Shown here one piece after another: positions 1 through 13,800 of a stretch of 64,000 bases of DNA. The translations under genes were made by a program, and so were the position numbers. Numbering within the stretch: position 1 is the first letter of the stretch; each line of letters begins with the position of its first letter. Source of the stretch: Elephas maximus indicus (Eukaryota; Chordata; Mammalia; Proboscidea; Elephantidae); assembly GCF_024166365.1 (NCBI RefSeq), contig NC_064819.1, positions 1,562,501 to 1,626,500 of the forward strand, read 5' to 3'. Under the pieces are notes generated by a model, which made no database searches, had not been told where the DNA came from, and saw only the letters and a list, made by a program, of their open reading frames with translations.

Positions 1-17
1 ATTGAAACCATATTCAT

Positions 18-108
18 TCCTTTCCTAACTTTAAACCAAGAAGTATCTCCTTGTTCTGTTCAAATGACTGCCTCTTGATCTACGTACAGGTTCCTCATGA
101 AGGTTGTA
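18..108 (-). mobile_element. RTE-type LINE fragment (reverse transcriptase region)
   Basis: Antisense copy of a short stretch that recurs at 54640-54725 and 7925-8010 inside longer RTE copies. It shares the runs read on the plus strand as CTTTCCTAACTTTAAACC and CTGCCTCTTGATCTA. Both ends are missing and the reading frame is not open. Flanking bases 109-270 show no repeat I recognise. Confidence 0.7.
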
Positions 109-271
109 TCTATTATCCCACTTTTTCATCTTGTGATCCTTTAGAAGACTCTCATAATTTCCCCTTGGTCTCCAACTCTCACCCCAGATGAAATAAACTG
201 TAAAGCCCACTTTCTGAGTACCACCTACAGTAAGAAAAGTAGGTTCCTGTGCCAGCTGGTTTCTTATTAAC

Positions 272-372
272 ACAGGAAAGTCACTTAACTCTGAGAAACT
301 CAGTTTCCTCTTTTGTAAAATGAGGAAGTTGGCCTAATTTATCTGTAGCTTCCTTCCAGCTCTAGAATACCA
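272..372 (+). repeat. MIR-type SINE remnant
   Basis: Contains the typical MIR 3' core: a 'cacttaactct..aaactcagtttcctc' run, then 'tgtaaaatgagga'. This ancient mammal-wide SINE is diverged and truncated. Bases 373-1600 hold no gene or repeat that I can name. Confidence 0.65.
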
Positions 373-1604
373 TGTCAGACTCTAAAAAATCATGGGGGAG
401 GAAACCTGGGGGAAGGCCCAGGAAGTGGAGAAAGCCAGCTAATTTTATTTGTAGCTCTAACAATCTGCTAGCATTAACACTAACAAGCAGCGATTTGCTT
501 TTAGCTGTTGGGTGATCTCAAGTCTCCAGTTTAAGAAATAAGTGAGCATTAATCTTGGCTTTACCACTAATTAAGAAATCCTTCATTTCCCCTTCCCCTG
601 AAGTGATACTGTTAACATCCCCTTCCATCTTGTCTGGTAAACAAAATATTTCTACTAAAGTTAAGTGAAAGGGGTATTACAGTTCATGTTTGGAGACTGA
701 AAAGATTTTTTCTCCTTAATTTTATTGAAACTGTATTCACTTCTTTCTATAATTATTCCAAAAACACCACCCATGAAGACCCTAAGACTTGGTAAATGGA
801 AGGACAGATGTATGGAAAACTTAAAGGAAAAAAAAAATGCAAGATAACTTTTCCTGAGGTTAACAGATTTTAGCTTGCTGCAAAAACATTGAAAGAATTA
901 AGTTGAAGCACCATCTAGTGGCTCTCAATTGTGTTTTGCTAAAAATTTCCCCCAATTTTCTTCAATATAGGTACACAATTTATTGTACTTGTACATGTGT
1001 GCCTATGCGTGTTCAGAAAAAAATACATTTTTTTCACCTCTGTGCCAACATAGGAGATGGGGTCGCTGTTGCTTTTGATACTTCCAACCCAATATCACCC
1101 AAAAAACCTTGACAGTGAAAACATTGCCCTTTGGCAATTAGGATTAAGGGCAGAGAAGAAGAGGCATGAATTCACATAAATCTCTTCCAGGAATGATGGG
1201 GTCCTTGCTGTGGTAAAAAAGACTAACACAATTAAATCCCATAGATTTCAGTTCCTCTGCTTCTCCTTCTCACATCCTCTCCAAGTGCCTGCAAGAGCAT
1301 CTTTATCTTCTTAATCCTATAATGCAGACATGTCCTCACATATCTAGGGGTTGGCTGACTATTGGATGATCTTTGCACACCCCTAAATTCCTAAGCCCTT
1401 TCCTACCACAATCCCAGAGCATCCCTTGAGTTTACATGACCAGAAATTCTTCTGAAACTTTCATGAAGATGGCTCTCATTCTTATGACCCCTATATTCTG
1501 AAGTTAAGTTCATTATCTCCAGGGAAAGAAAGAAAATAAGCCATGAAAATGTACATGAAGAGAACATAGCCTTCTGTTGCAAACCTTGAGATTAACAGAC
1601 TAGG

Positions 1605-2520
1605 TATTTTATCAGTAAGGATTAAGTTTAGCTGCATATAGAATAAAACTCAAAATAACAGTGACTTGAACAAAATAGTTTATTCTGTCTTTCTCACACA
1701 ACAGAAATCTGTAGGTCAGTGGTGTAGGGTTGGTATGGCAATTCCATGGTCATCAGTGCCCAGGATTCTTCCATCTTTCTTTTCCACCATCTTAGTGAGT
1801 GCTTCAATCCACAAGGTTACCCAGGGCCCAAGTGGCTGCTGGAGTTCCAATCGTCTCACCCATATTGCAGTCCAGAAAGAGGCAGTAAGGAGGAAAAGCA
1901 AAAGAAGGCTCCTCCCTTCTCTTTAAGGAATTATTCTGAAAATCTTACACAAGATTTATGCTTACATTTTATTTGCCAAAAGTTACACAGGTGGTTATAC
2001 TCAGCTGCAAGGTGGGTGTTAAAAACAAAACAGAGGTTCTGTAAAGGAAGAGTTTTATTCTGATTCAAAGATATGCAAATTGGGAAGTCCCAAAATAAAA
2101 GTTCAAAATGGCTTTCCAAAGAGGGAGCATAAGCACACATCCTTTATATTCCATTTTGCCAATCTCTGTACAGAGCTGGGCAAGAGTACAGGGGTACATA
2201 TGATTGGTCGGTACTCAACATGCTCTGTTAGACTCATGTACCAAGAATTCCTATTGTCTGGGGCACTCAATCTCAGCCTGTTTCTTGCATTCCAGAGCTG
2301 GTTCCTGCAACAGTCTGCATTGGCCACTTCAGAATGCTTCAGAACAAGTTATCTTGGTCAAGGGTATAATCATGGGTTACATACTCCAAAACGCAGAAGC
2401 AGGGACCTAGGACAAAATGGAGTCTATCTATTCAGACCTGTGTCAGACATTTTAGTTATGTCAAGCACCTCAGTTTTAGAGTGCTCTTTCACAAGGGGAA
2501 ACTGAGAAATGTCTTTTAGC
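1605..2520. repeat. Ancient interspersed repeats, family unresolved
   Basis: The stretch 1640-1920 has the look of a mammal-wide repeat (long purine/pyrimidine runs, 'gtttattctgtctttctcac', a 'ggctgctggagttcc' core). 2020-2440 resembles an old LTR read antisense, with 'gttttattc' that would be a poly(A) signal on the minus strand. Several short overlapping reading frames are present, but none resembles a known protein. I treat them as chance frames. Confidence 0.3.
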
Positions 2521-2572
2521 TAAGTATATCCCCACACTAAATAAAGCTGGAGTTTTGTTATTAAGTAAAATA

Positions 2573-2930
2573 TCAGTTACCTAATGCCACAATAATGCTA
2601 TGTAAAAAACAACCACAAAACCTCAGTGGCAACAATTGCTCATATATCTGGGACCAGCTGACATCTGGTAGGTAGCTCTGCTGATCTTGTCTGAGCTTCC
2701 TTGTATGTCTAGGGCATGGATGGTCTATTGGATTATCTAGGCTGACCTCAACAGAGAGGTAGAGGTTGGGATGGGGTGAATCAGCTCTTATCCATGTTTT
2801 CATCCTCCAGCAGGCTAGCCCAGGTATGTTTTCAGGAAGTAGTGAGTAGAAAAACCTGTAAGACCTCTTGAGATCTAGGCTCAAGACTGGCACAGTGCCA
2901 CTTCTGCCTGGTATTGGCCTAAGCAAATTA
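2573..2930. repeat. Ancient repeat, LTR- or MLT-like
   Basis: Begins with a stretch of the type 'cctaatgccacaataatgc..acctcagtggcaacaa', which resembles the 'gctgcgtaacaaa..cttagtggcttaaaacaac' motif of old mammal-wide repeats. Heavily diverged. The 117-codon minus frame here has no family features. Confidence 0.35.
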
Positions 2931-3314
2931 CATGGGGTAGAAAAATATATACTCTCCTTATGGGAATAACTCCAAAAGTGACTGAGAAATTACACGAGTG
3001 GAGGGAAAGATGAAGATTTTGAGTCATTCACATAATCGTCTGCCACAAGGAGAAAGGGCAGGATGAGCACTGGACCAGGTAACTAGCAATCTCTGCTGCA
3101 GTATTTTTGAATGTTATAGAATTATGTTAGTAGATTTCTTTCTATTCTATGTCTGGTCTTAAGCATGAGAAAATTCTAATTTAAAAAAAGAAAGAAAAGA
3201 GTTGTTATAAATTGTACAAGACATTATTTACTAATTTATTCATTGACTCTTGTCCAATTACTGGTAAAGTAAATATTAATAGTAGAGTTAGTCCTATTCT
3301 TTACTGTGGACAGA

Positions 3315-3560
3315 GACTGGCTAGATGCACACCGGACCTGTTTCTCTTTCTTCCAAGGCACCAAGGCTAAATTTTCCAGCCTCCTTAGGAGTTGGTATGG
3401 CCACGTGACTGAGTACTAACCAATGGAATGTGAGCAGAAATGATTGCTACTCCTAGGCCTGGTCCATAAAAACTTCCCATATAAAATCTTCCATTCTCTC
3501 CTTTTCCAGTGAACCAGCTGAATAGGGAAGACTCTGAAAAAGGCAGGACCACAGAATTAA
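3315..3560 (+). repeat. Ancient LTR-like repeat
   Basis: A 'ccacgtgactgagtactaaccaatggaatgtgagcag' type core followed by 'cctggtccataaaaacttcccat' resembles a widespread old mammalian LTR-like sequence. 3561-4060 holds nothing I can assign. Confidence 0.35.
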
Positions 3561-4062
3561 ATGTTATTATAAAGCAGAACCCTTCCTGTGCCCTGCCCTA
3601 CCTAACCCCATCAACCTACTTTGGAACACGAAGTGAGCAACAATTAAACTTTTGTGGTTTGACGACTCTGAGATTTTTTAGAGTTGTTTGTTTCAACAAT
3701 TAGACTGTGCTGACATATAGTGCCTTCCAGACATGCCTTCCTTTTCCCCCTTGGAGTTTTGCTAAAAATGAAAGAATAGTCCTGATCATCTGCCACTTTA
3801 CACAAGAAATTTCTACCTTTAAATAAAAGGACACTTTTTACTACAGGATTACTGCATGTATCAGTGAAGATAGGGTAGTAGTTTATGGTGGCCCTAGAAG
3901 ATGGTTGGAGTTTCTCCAAACACTCCCACTTCTTACTATCATTAAACAGTTGTCATGCCACCTTCTGTACCCTGGAATGCACACAAAAAAGTGACTTGAG
4001 ACAGAGGTGCTTTTAAAGCGAGGTGACATTGAGAGCTGCCTCCAATGACTCTAACAGTTCCT

Positions 4063-4365
4063 TGTTGTTGTTAGATGCCATCGAGTCAGTTCCAGCTCAT
4101 AGCAACACTATATACGACAGAAGGAAACACTGCCCAGTCCTACAACATCCTCACAATTGTTGTTATGCTTGAGCCCACTGTTACAGCCACTGTGTCAATC
4201 CATCTCATTGAGGGTCTTCCTATTTTCCCTGACCCTCTACTTTACTAAGCATGATGTCCTTCTCCGGGGACTGATCCCTCCTGATAACAGGTCCAAATTA
4301 TGGGAGATGTGGTCTCCCCATTCTTGCTTCTGAGGAGCATTCTGGCTGTACTTCTTCCAAGAGTT
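4063..4365 (-). mobile_element. RTE-type LINE, 3' end fragment
   Basis: Antisense 3' terminus of an RTE element. On the plus strand it starts with GTTGTTGTTAGATGCCATCG, the reverse complement of the RTE tail, then runs through the C-terminal coding part (the Asp-Thr-Val-Ala region) and stops near 4365. Same module as at 7069, 23942, 28995 and 53733. Confidence 0.85.
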
Positions 4366-4820
4366 CCTTAGTCAATTTATAAATTTCTACAGGAATATAA
4401 GAACTGTTAAAAATAACTCCTTCAATAATCAGTCTAAAAACGTGACACAACTGTCCTGCTAATTTTTAGCAAGCAAGAAAGGAATGAGAGATGAGCTACT
4501 GGCTGACTTGGACAGTGTTTGAAGTGGCTCCTGACAAGTGGGGAGGAGAAGGGACCAAGAGGCTAGGATGAAAACACCATCCAAAGAACCAGAGGGGTGT
4601 AGAAAAACTGTACAGCAGTGTTAGTTGCCTTTTGCAGAGCCATATTTCTCTTTCAGCAGCGTTGTTTCACTTTTGCAAATAAGAACTCGATATGGCAAAG
4701 GGGAGAGCAGAGGAGCTGTCGTAGGCATTTATGTCGGTAGGCACCAAGCTCTGCATGTGTGTATGTGTATAGTGTATGCTAAGAGTTTGAATCAGCTCTT
4801 GTCGACTATTACATCAATTC

Positions 4821-4899
4821 TCAAAAACATGAAGGTATCAGAGACACAGAAGCTGTGAGGCTAGTCCTTGAACCTGAAGGTTTTTTGAATTTTCGTGCT
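4821..4899 (-). CDS. CD200R1L: Candidate terminal coding exon of the CD200R-like gene (short basic tail)
   Basis: Preceded on the minus strand by a strong acceptor (TTTTGTTTTATCCTAG). The transmembrane exon ends with two bases of a codon. Taking one base here completes an arginine, and the frame runs 26 more codons to a TGA at 4823-4821. The tail would start ARKFKKPSGS, basic and serine-rich, without tyrosine. Length is compatible with a short-tailed family member, but I cannot align it confidently to a known tail. Alternatives are a different downstream exon, or read-through of the 5263 donor. Confidence 0.35.
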
Positions 4900-7800
4900 C
4901 TAGGATAAAACAAAATATGTAATTAGTCAGGAGTGAACACAAGCCCTCAGAACATGAAAATTGAAAGTAAACACTCGAGAAGTTCCCACTGCACTTCATT
5001 TTCCCAACTGAATTCTCAACAGATGGGTTAGGCTCAGTGTCTCCTAGGGTAAAACTACAATGAAGCAGTTCTTGCCCCTAGCGCTACAGGGCACCTCTGC
5101 CTGGGCTCTCTGTTTTTAGCAAGACTTTTATGGTAGAGTACAGGCAATGTGCCAAAAACACTTCAAGATTTTCCCAGGACATTGTAAACTCAAAGGCCTT
5201 ACAATGATGTTTTCTTCTAAAAGAATTCTATACTTCCCAGTACAGGAAAAGTTTACTCTGTACCTGCAACCCCTTGTCCTCTTGAAGTAAAGGAATCCCG
5301 CGATGACCAGAAGGACCAAGAGGAGAGAGAATTTCACAGAGAGAATGATCAGTAAGAACCTCTCTAGAGATGCTGTGACTCCGGCATCTTTAAACACAGA
5401 CAGGGATAATAAATGATTTGAAAGATTAACAAGTTATGCCATCAACAATTTAAAAGAGCATTTTAAAATATTCATAAAAGTTCACAGGCTGTAATCATCA
5501 AAATACTTCCTAAATTACAATTCTGTTTTTGCTAATGCATCACTCTTTCACAACAGTGTTGAGGAACCACGTTTGTGTTTCGCACATGATACTGCAAACA
5601 GTTAAGGCACATGCTGGCAACTAAAAGATTGGAGGTTCAAGTCCAGCTGGGGCATCTCAGAAGAAAGGCCTGGCAATCTATTTGTAAAAAAAAAAAATCA
5701 GCCACATCTGGGGTCTTAAACACTACCAAGCAGCCATTTAAGATGCATCAATTGGTCTCAACCCACCTGGATCAAAGGAGAATGAAGAACACCAAGGACA
5801 CAAGGCGATTACGAGCCCAAGAGACAGAAAGGGCCACATAAACCAGAGACTACGTCAGCCTGAGACCAGAAGAACTAGACGGTGCCTGGCTACAACTGAT
5901 GACTGCCCTGACAGAGAACACAACAGAGAACCCCTGATGGAGCAGGAGAGCAGTGGGATGCAGACCCCAAGTTCTCATAAAAAGACCACACTTAAGGGTC
6001 TGACTGAGACTAGAAGGACCCCGGTGGTCATGGCCCCCAGACCTTCTGTTGGCCCAGGACAGGAACCATTCCCGAAGCCAACTCTTCAGACATGGATTGG
6101 ACTGGACAATGGGATGGAGAGGGATGCTAGTGAGGAGTGAGCTTCTTGGATCAGGTGGACGCTTGAGACTATTTTGGCATCTCCTATCTGGAGGGGAGAT
6201 GAGAGGGTAGAATGGGTTAGAAGGTGGCAAAATGGACACGAAAAGAGAGAGTGGAGGGAGGGAGAGGGCTGTCTCATTAGGGGGGAGAGCAACTGGGAGT
6301 ATGTAGCAAGGTGTATATAAGTTTTTGTGTGAGAGACTGACTTGATTTGTAAACTTTCACTTAAAGCACAATAAAAATTAAAAAAAAAAAAAATCAGCCA
6401 TCAAAACTCCTATGGAGCACAGTTCTACTCTGACTCACAGGGGATCACCATGCGTTGGAGTCAACTCAGCGGCAACTGGTTACGTTTTTAATAAATATGT
6501 TCTGAATAAATGAATACAGAATGAGCATTGCTCATTACTTCTCAATTTTATAAGAGAAAAGGAAATGTACTTTATAATTTCCCACATAAATATTGGTTGA
6601 AGAGAATTATTTGTAATATTTTAGGCACTATCTGATAATATTTTCCACACAGTGAAGTGATTTTGTCACTGAATTGCTGTAACCCCTTTATCAAGGCATT
6701 TTCTTCACTTGTACTTTCATCTATTCATCTGTGAAATGACTATGGGAATTATTTAAAAATATAATGGGACTAATTAGAACCATAATTCCAAATTCTTCTG
6801 TGAAAATGGGAGCTGAAAGACCACATGAACTCTGAAATCACACCTGATTTTTGGCACCCAAGAGGTCATGTCATCACATCAAACAACTTGCTCAGTGACT
6901 GATCTAGAATAATGTCAGGTAATCTCTGAGACATTCTGAGGGAGCCTCAAAAAGCTCACAATTCAGTCAGAGATGTCATACTTATGCAAATGAAACAATA
7001 ATTTACAACAGAGCAAACAGCGCTAAGTAAGCATTACAGGTTATAAATCGTTTGTCATGGGTTGAATTGTTGTTATTGTTATTAGGTGCTGTCAAGTCAG
7101 TTGCAACTCATAGTGACCCTGTGTACCACAGAACGAAACACTGCCCAGCCCTGTGCCGTCCTCACAATCGTTGTTCTGCTTGAGCTCATTGTTGCAGCCA
7201 CTTCATCAATCCATCTCATTGAGGGCCTTCCTTGTTGTCGCTGACTCTCTACTTTCCCATGCATGGTGTCCTTCTGCAGGGACTGGTCCCTCCTGATAAC
7301 ATGTGCAAAGTACGTGAGACAAGGTCTCACCAATCTCGCTTATAAGGAACATTCTGGCTATATTTCTTCCAAGACAAATTTGTTGATTCTTTTAGCAGTC
7401 CATGGTATATTCAATATTCTTCACCAACACCTCAATTCAAAGGCATCAATTCTTCTGTCTTCTTAATTACTGCCCAGCTTTCACATGCATTTGAGACATT
7501 TGAAAACACCATGATTTGAGTCAGGCGCACCTTAGTCCTCAAAGTGACATCTTCGCTTTTTAATATTTTAAGGAGGTCTTTTGCAGCAGATTTGCCCAGT
7601 GCAATGCCTCCTTTAATTTCTTGACAAATTTGATCTTTTCTCCATTTATCATGATGTTGCTTATTGATTCAGTTGTGAGGATTTTTGCTTTCTTTATGTT
7701 GAGATGTAATCCATATTGAAGGCTGTAGTCTTTGATTTTCATCAGTAAGTGCTTCAAGTTCTTTTCACTTTCCACAACAAGATTGTGTCATCTATGTATC

Positions 7801-10800
7801 TCAGGTTGTTAACACGTCTTCTTCCAATCCTGATGCCATGTTCTTCTTCATATAGTCCAGCTTCTCGGATCATTTGCTCAGCATGCAGATTGAATAGATA
7901 TGGTGAAAAGATAGAACCTGACACACACCTTTCCTGTCTTTAAACCAAATCCTCTTGTTCTGTTCAAACAACTGCCTCTTGATCTATGTACAGGTTCCTT
8001 ACGAGTGCAATTAAGTGTTCTGGAATTCCCATTCTTCACAACGTTATCCATAATTTGTTATGATCCACACAGTCGAAAGCCTTTGCATAGTCAATAAAAC
8101 ACAGGTAAACAACTTTCTGGTATTCTGTGCTTTCAGCCATGATCCATTTGACATCAGCGATGATATCCCTTGTTCCACCTCCTCTTCTGAATCCAGCTTG
8201 AGTTTCTGGCAGTTCTCTGTCGATGTACTGCTGCAGCTGCTTTTGAATGATCTTCAGCAAAAAATCACTTGTGTGTGATACTAATGGCATTGTTTGATAA
8301 TTTCCACATTTGGTCGGATCATCTTTCTTTGGAATAGGCATAAATTTAGATCTCTTCCAGTTGATTGGCCAGGTAGCTGTCTTCTAAATTTATTGGCATA
8401 GACAAGTGAGCACTTCAGTGCTGCATTCATTTGTTGAAACATCTCAATTGATATTCCACCAATTCCTGGAGCCTTGTTTTTCACCAATGTCTTCAGTGCA
8501 GCTTAGACTTGTTCCTTCAGTACCATCAGTTCTTGATCATATGCTACATCCTAAAATGATTGAACATCAACCAATTTGACCAAAATGAATGTCAGAAGAG
8601 ATTCTGAAACTTGCTCTTGAACATCAAGCAGCTATAGTGAATGCAAGAAACGATGATGTAATTCAACAGAAGTTTTCAAAGAGTGGCTCAAGAAGACAAA
8701 GTACAGTATTATAATGAAATGTACAAAGACCTGCAGTTGGAAAACCAAAAGGGAAGAACGCACTTGACATTACTGAAGCTGAAAGAACTGAAGAAAAAAT
8801 TCAAGCCTCGAGTTACAATAGTGAAGGACTCTACAGGCAAAGTATGAACAACACAGGAAGCATCAAAAGAAGATAGAAGGAATACATGGAGTAACTGTAC
8901 CAAAAAAGAGTTGGTCAATGTTCAGTTGGGTTGAATTAGGGATACTGAATTAGGGAGGCCAGAGAAGAATTGACACACTCGAATTGTGGTTTTGGCAAAG
9001 AATACTGAATACACCATGGACCGCCAGAAGAACAAACAAATCTGCCTTGGAAGAAGAACAACCAGAATGCTCCTTAAAAGCGAGGATGGTGAGACTTTGT
9101 CTCACGTACTTTGGATGTGTCAACAGGAGGGCTGGAAAATAGTGAGCCAAGAAATTGGGAGAGCAATAGGTTGAGGTTTTCAAAGGGATTTAGCTTTCAG
9201 CAGGGCAAAGAGAAGCCATTGAGAGTTTTTAGGTACAAGAGTGACATTTTGTTTGTTTGTTTTAGAGGGTTTGCTCAGTAAAAGAGGGATAAATTGGAAG
9301 CAGGTAAGTTAAAAGCCAGAAGACCTGTTAGATGGACTTTGTTGTGACTGTGTAACAGCGAGAGTTAATTATAGGCTCACCTAAAGCCATAAAGAGAGGA
9401 GAAAGAGAATGGCCCATATTCTGGAAAGATTTTTAAGGTAAAACCAACAAAACATAGTGACTGGTTTTGAATATGAGGGTAGGGAAGAGGGATGATGTGG
9501 GATACCAGTAGGTTTCTGACTTGAGTTACTTATCAAAATATAGAATACAGGTGTGGAGATTATGAAGGAGACCACTAAAAAAACAAAACCTGTTGCTGTT
9601 GAGCCAATTCCAACTCATAGCGATGCCATAAGACAGAGTAGAACCACTCCATAGGGTTTTCAAGGCTGTAATCTTTACAGAAGCAGACTGCCACATCTTT
9701 CTCCAGTGGAGCGGCTGATGGATTCCAACCACCAACCTTTTGGTTAGCAGCCGAGTGCCGCTATTAAAAGTAAAAGTATTTGCTCAAAATTACACTTTAT
9801 CCTTCTGTTAAAGTCATGAGTATTAGTTCGAAATTACACAGCAAAAACCAATTTATTACTAGTATAGACATGAACATAAAAATAGAATAAACTGCACTCC
9901 AAAATATGGCTTTTTACAACATATTTCTGTAATATTCTTCTAGATATTTCTCTTTATTTGGGGAGGGAAAGGGGATAAAATGGGGAGCGAGGAAAACATC
10001 CTTGAGCGAAAACTAGTTAAAGTTCTGTGCACACTCTTTTTTCCTTCTCAACACAATTTCTCTAAAAGAATGGAAAACTCTAACATAGAACAAGAGGAAT
10101 TACTTACATGAATGTAGGTCTAGGGACAGATTCCTGTTTCTAGTCAAGTGGGAGACAGAGCAGGTTACAGTAGACACATTGCCCTCCTCCCAGCGGCACG
10201 TGCTCTGGACAGACACTGTACCATTTCTCTGATTTTTTTCCTCAGTGACGCAGTCCCCCTCTGGGGTCCAGGAGATCTGTGCAGCTGGCTTCCCCGCAAC
10301 TGCCTTGCACACCACAGTTCCATTCTCAGTTAAACGCATGGTAGTCTCGGGGGGCACTGCAGAGATATAAGGGAAAAACAAGAGCTTCGGGCTTAACATA
10401 AGCAATATGGAATTTAGAGAGACATTTGACTCAGTCCCGAATCTGGTTATCTGAAATACCACCACACATCATGTTCCGTACCTAACACTTGGAGGTGGTA
10501 GCCATGATGGAAATTCCCATTTGATGTTGCCATTTTGCACATGTAATACCCATCATGAGTGACGGCCACTGGATCAATGTGAAGGGAAAAATTCTGGTTA
10601 GCTCTGGAGGCCCAGGTTATTCTCTTGTCAGTACAGTTGGTTTCCATGGTCGCATTTTTATCTTCCCTGTAAGCTTTGGTGCAGGAAGTGTTGTCTCTGA
10701 AGATAATTTTCCATGTTATTCCAATCAGAGTTTCCAGTGGGACAGGACAGCAGGTGAGCATGGCCTTTGTACCCACCAGTACAGACCGCCGCGTGTTCAC

Positions 10801-13800
10801 TGCACATACACAGAAAAAGAGTGATTTTTTAAGAAAGCTTGACAAAGAACTGCCTGTGTTAAATTTATCCATAATACCTGAAGTTATACTAGAATGTAAT
10901 CTCGAAGGCAGTCTAATTCCAGAAATAGTAGACTGAGATGATAAACATTCAAAAAAACATATATTAAATAAAACGCAGAGATCAATTTTCTCCTGTGTTA
11001 CATGTTATTAGAAAAACAATATGTGTTATATACATGGGACAAAATTTTTTTTAATTCTTTCAAAATTAATTCAAGAGTTATGATATCAATAGAACAGAAA
11101 AAATGAGAAAACAGAATTATAAATGAAGTAATGGCAGTAGTATAGGACAGGGTAGAACTGCCCCATAGGGTTTCCAAGGCTGTAATCTTTATGGAAACAG
11201 ATTGCCACATCTTTCTCCCATAGAGTGGCTGGTGGGTTCCAACCACTGACCTTTTGGTTAGCAGCAGAGCATTTAGCCACTGTGCCACCAGGACACCTTA
11301 GGAAAAGACAGCGTTTTAACTCATTCTCCTCAGGAAATAAAATGGACTAATTAATGATGTGTTTATCTCCTCCTAAATTTTGATGAGAAGAAAAAATTAG
11401 AAACATCAGAACTAGATGTCTGTCCCTAAGGATGACACTTCAGACAAAGTGGCAAGTATATGGTACCTCATTAAAAATAAGTAGGATGAGTGCTAAGGTT
11501 GACCAAGCTAGAATCTTTTTTTTTTAAGTATATTTTCTATTTGGAGAATCACAAAGTAAGTGAAGTCAATTGGTATTAAAATAATTTGTGATTTCATCAG
11601 TTAAGTCATCTCATAAAAATGAAAAATGATGACATCTAGTAGTAAGAGATGCATAGAAATACTTCTAGGATAGAGTGTAAACACAAAACAAAGAAAAGCA
11701 AGAACTGTTTTCCTTAAGAAGTTTCCTGTAAAAGGGATTTTGTTGCATATGCGGGGTGTTATCAAACATGGCCTTTGGGTGAGTCTCTTTTTCTTCCTAT
11801 TCAGGCACACATAAACTCTAAGACAGTTCAGCTGTGAACTTTGCTCACAGATTTTGTTTCCATATGTCCAATCTAGTTATTAGAATTAAATATAGAAGTT
11901 GATCTATTTTGTATACCTTTTAAGGTAAAAAATCAAGCCCTGCAACCTTCAAGCATCTACCAGCATAGAATCTCATACTTTCTGTCATGGATTGAATTGT
12001 GTCCCCCCCCAAATATCTTTCAACTTGGCTGGGTCATGATTCCCAGTATTGTTTGATTGTCTACCATTTTATCATCTAATATGAGTTGTAATTCCTATCA
12101 CTATAATGTGATGAGATGAATTAGTGGTAGTTAAATTGTTGAGATCTACAAGATTAGTGTCTTAAGCCAATCTCTTTTGAGATATAAAAGAGAAGCAATC
12201 GGAGAGACATGAAGACCTATTACCACCAAGAAAGTAGTGCCAGTAGCAGAGCGCATCCTTTGGACCCAGGGTTCCTGCACGGAGAAGCTCCTAGTCCAAA
12301 GGAAGATTGAGGAGAAGGATCTTCTTCCAGAGCCGACAGAGAGTGAAACTCTTCCCCTGAAGCTGATGCCTCCTAGACTGTAGAGAATAAACTTCTCTTT
12401 GTTAAAGCCATCCACTTGTGGTATTTCTGTTATAGCAACACTAGATAACCAAGATACTTCCCCATAAACCAACATAATGTAGACCTGGACTGATATGGGT
12501 TTACTAAGAAGTGATTAGTTCAACCAAGTACAACTCGCCTGCTAACAGAGGTTTCAGCGATTTCATCCCTTTAACTTGAGAAGAACCAGCTATGTATGGC
12601 AAGACAAAATTTTTATGTGGATGAAGCTTGTTTTTGTTAAACTCTGCATTTCATATCTTTCCTGTTTTGGTGTCACCTGACTCTTCCGTGGCACCCAAGA
12701 CTATGATTTTCACTGCCATGCAAGGTCACGTAACTAAATAAAGGAAGAGGTAGGATTTTAACTCAAATCTGAGGGGCAGGTAAATCCATGCTGTTTCTAC
12801 CACTTCAAGTGCATCCCCTTGCAGAGAGAACCTCCAACCTGACAAAGGCTTTAAAAACATATTAAATGACATAGGAAGCATAAAAAAAAGACGGAAAGAA
12901 TACAGAGTCAATATACCAAAAAAAAAAAAAATTGGTTGATGTTCAACCATTTCAGGAGGTAGCATATGATCAGGAACCAATGGTAGTGAAGGAAGAAGCC
13001 CAAGCCACACTGAAGACATTGGCGAAGAACAAGACTCCAGGAATTGATGGAATACCAATTGAGGTGTTTCAACAAATGGATGCAGGGCTGGAAGTGCCCA
13101 CTTGTCTATGCAAGAAATTTAGAAGACAGCTACTGACCAATTCATTATGTGTTAACACAAACAACATATTTTAATGATGAATAGCTATGTTTTCCAAAAA
13201 CTTATAGTGAGATAAATGGCATTGGTGCAAATTTTTACAAATATCTTTACTGTCTTGCTTACTGTAAGACAGCTGGATTCCCATATCTGCTTCTGCATTC
13301 AAACCATTGTAATATGTTGTTTTTATTGAAGTATCTGAAGAAAATTCACCCTCATACAGACATGTAGCTGGAAAGAGGAATATTTTAATAACCTTTTAAG
13401 ATAATTGTGGGTATTCTTCTTTGATACTACACCAAAACTAGACAATTGATAATATCTTAAAAGGTAGTTTCAAAGTGGAATCTGAATCAGAATATTTCAT
13501 ACTATTTTAAATTAAAATCTATTCTATCTTGCATTTTGAATGAATTGTTTACTCGGGTAATTTTGTATCATCAGTCATTACTCATTTAAAAAATATTGGA
13601 CCATTGAGTTACCTAAATCTTTTCAATGTTGGCACATTTTATTATATATCAATACAATCACCAATGTCATCAAAAATTATTTAAGTATCTAGGAAGCATT
13701 CTAGCTCATGGTGGTGAATACAAGTTTACTGATATTCTAATTTTTTACTTGAAAGCTCGAGTTTTATCACTGGCAATAAAAGCTGTCCATTGTTTTCTTT

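Noticed and set aside
5128..5263. Extension of the transmembrane exon frame by 45 codons past the GTACAG site
   Set aside because: The added residues have no CD200R tail features. A good donor sits exactly at the family's exon border, and intron read-through is the simpler reading.
7040..7068. LTR family B start ('tgtcatgggttgaattg') at the left edge of the RTE insertion
   Set aside because: Only about 17 bases match before the RTE begins, and the right flank does not continue the LTR; the shared part is better read as the RTE target duplication.
10555..10936. Plus-strand frames opposite the Ig V exon
   Set aside because: Antisense shadows of a strongly supported Ig domain exon.
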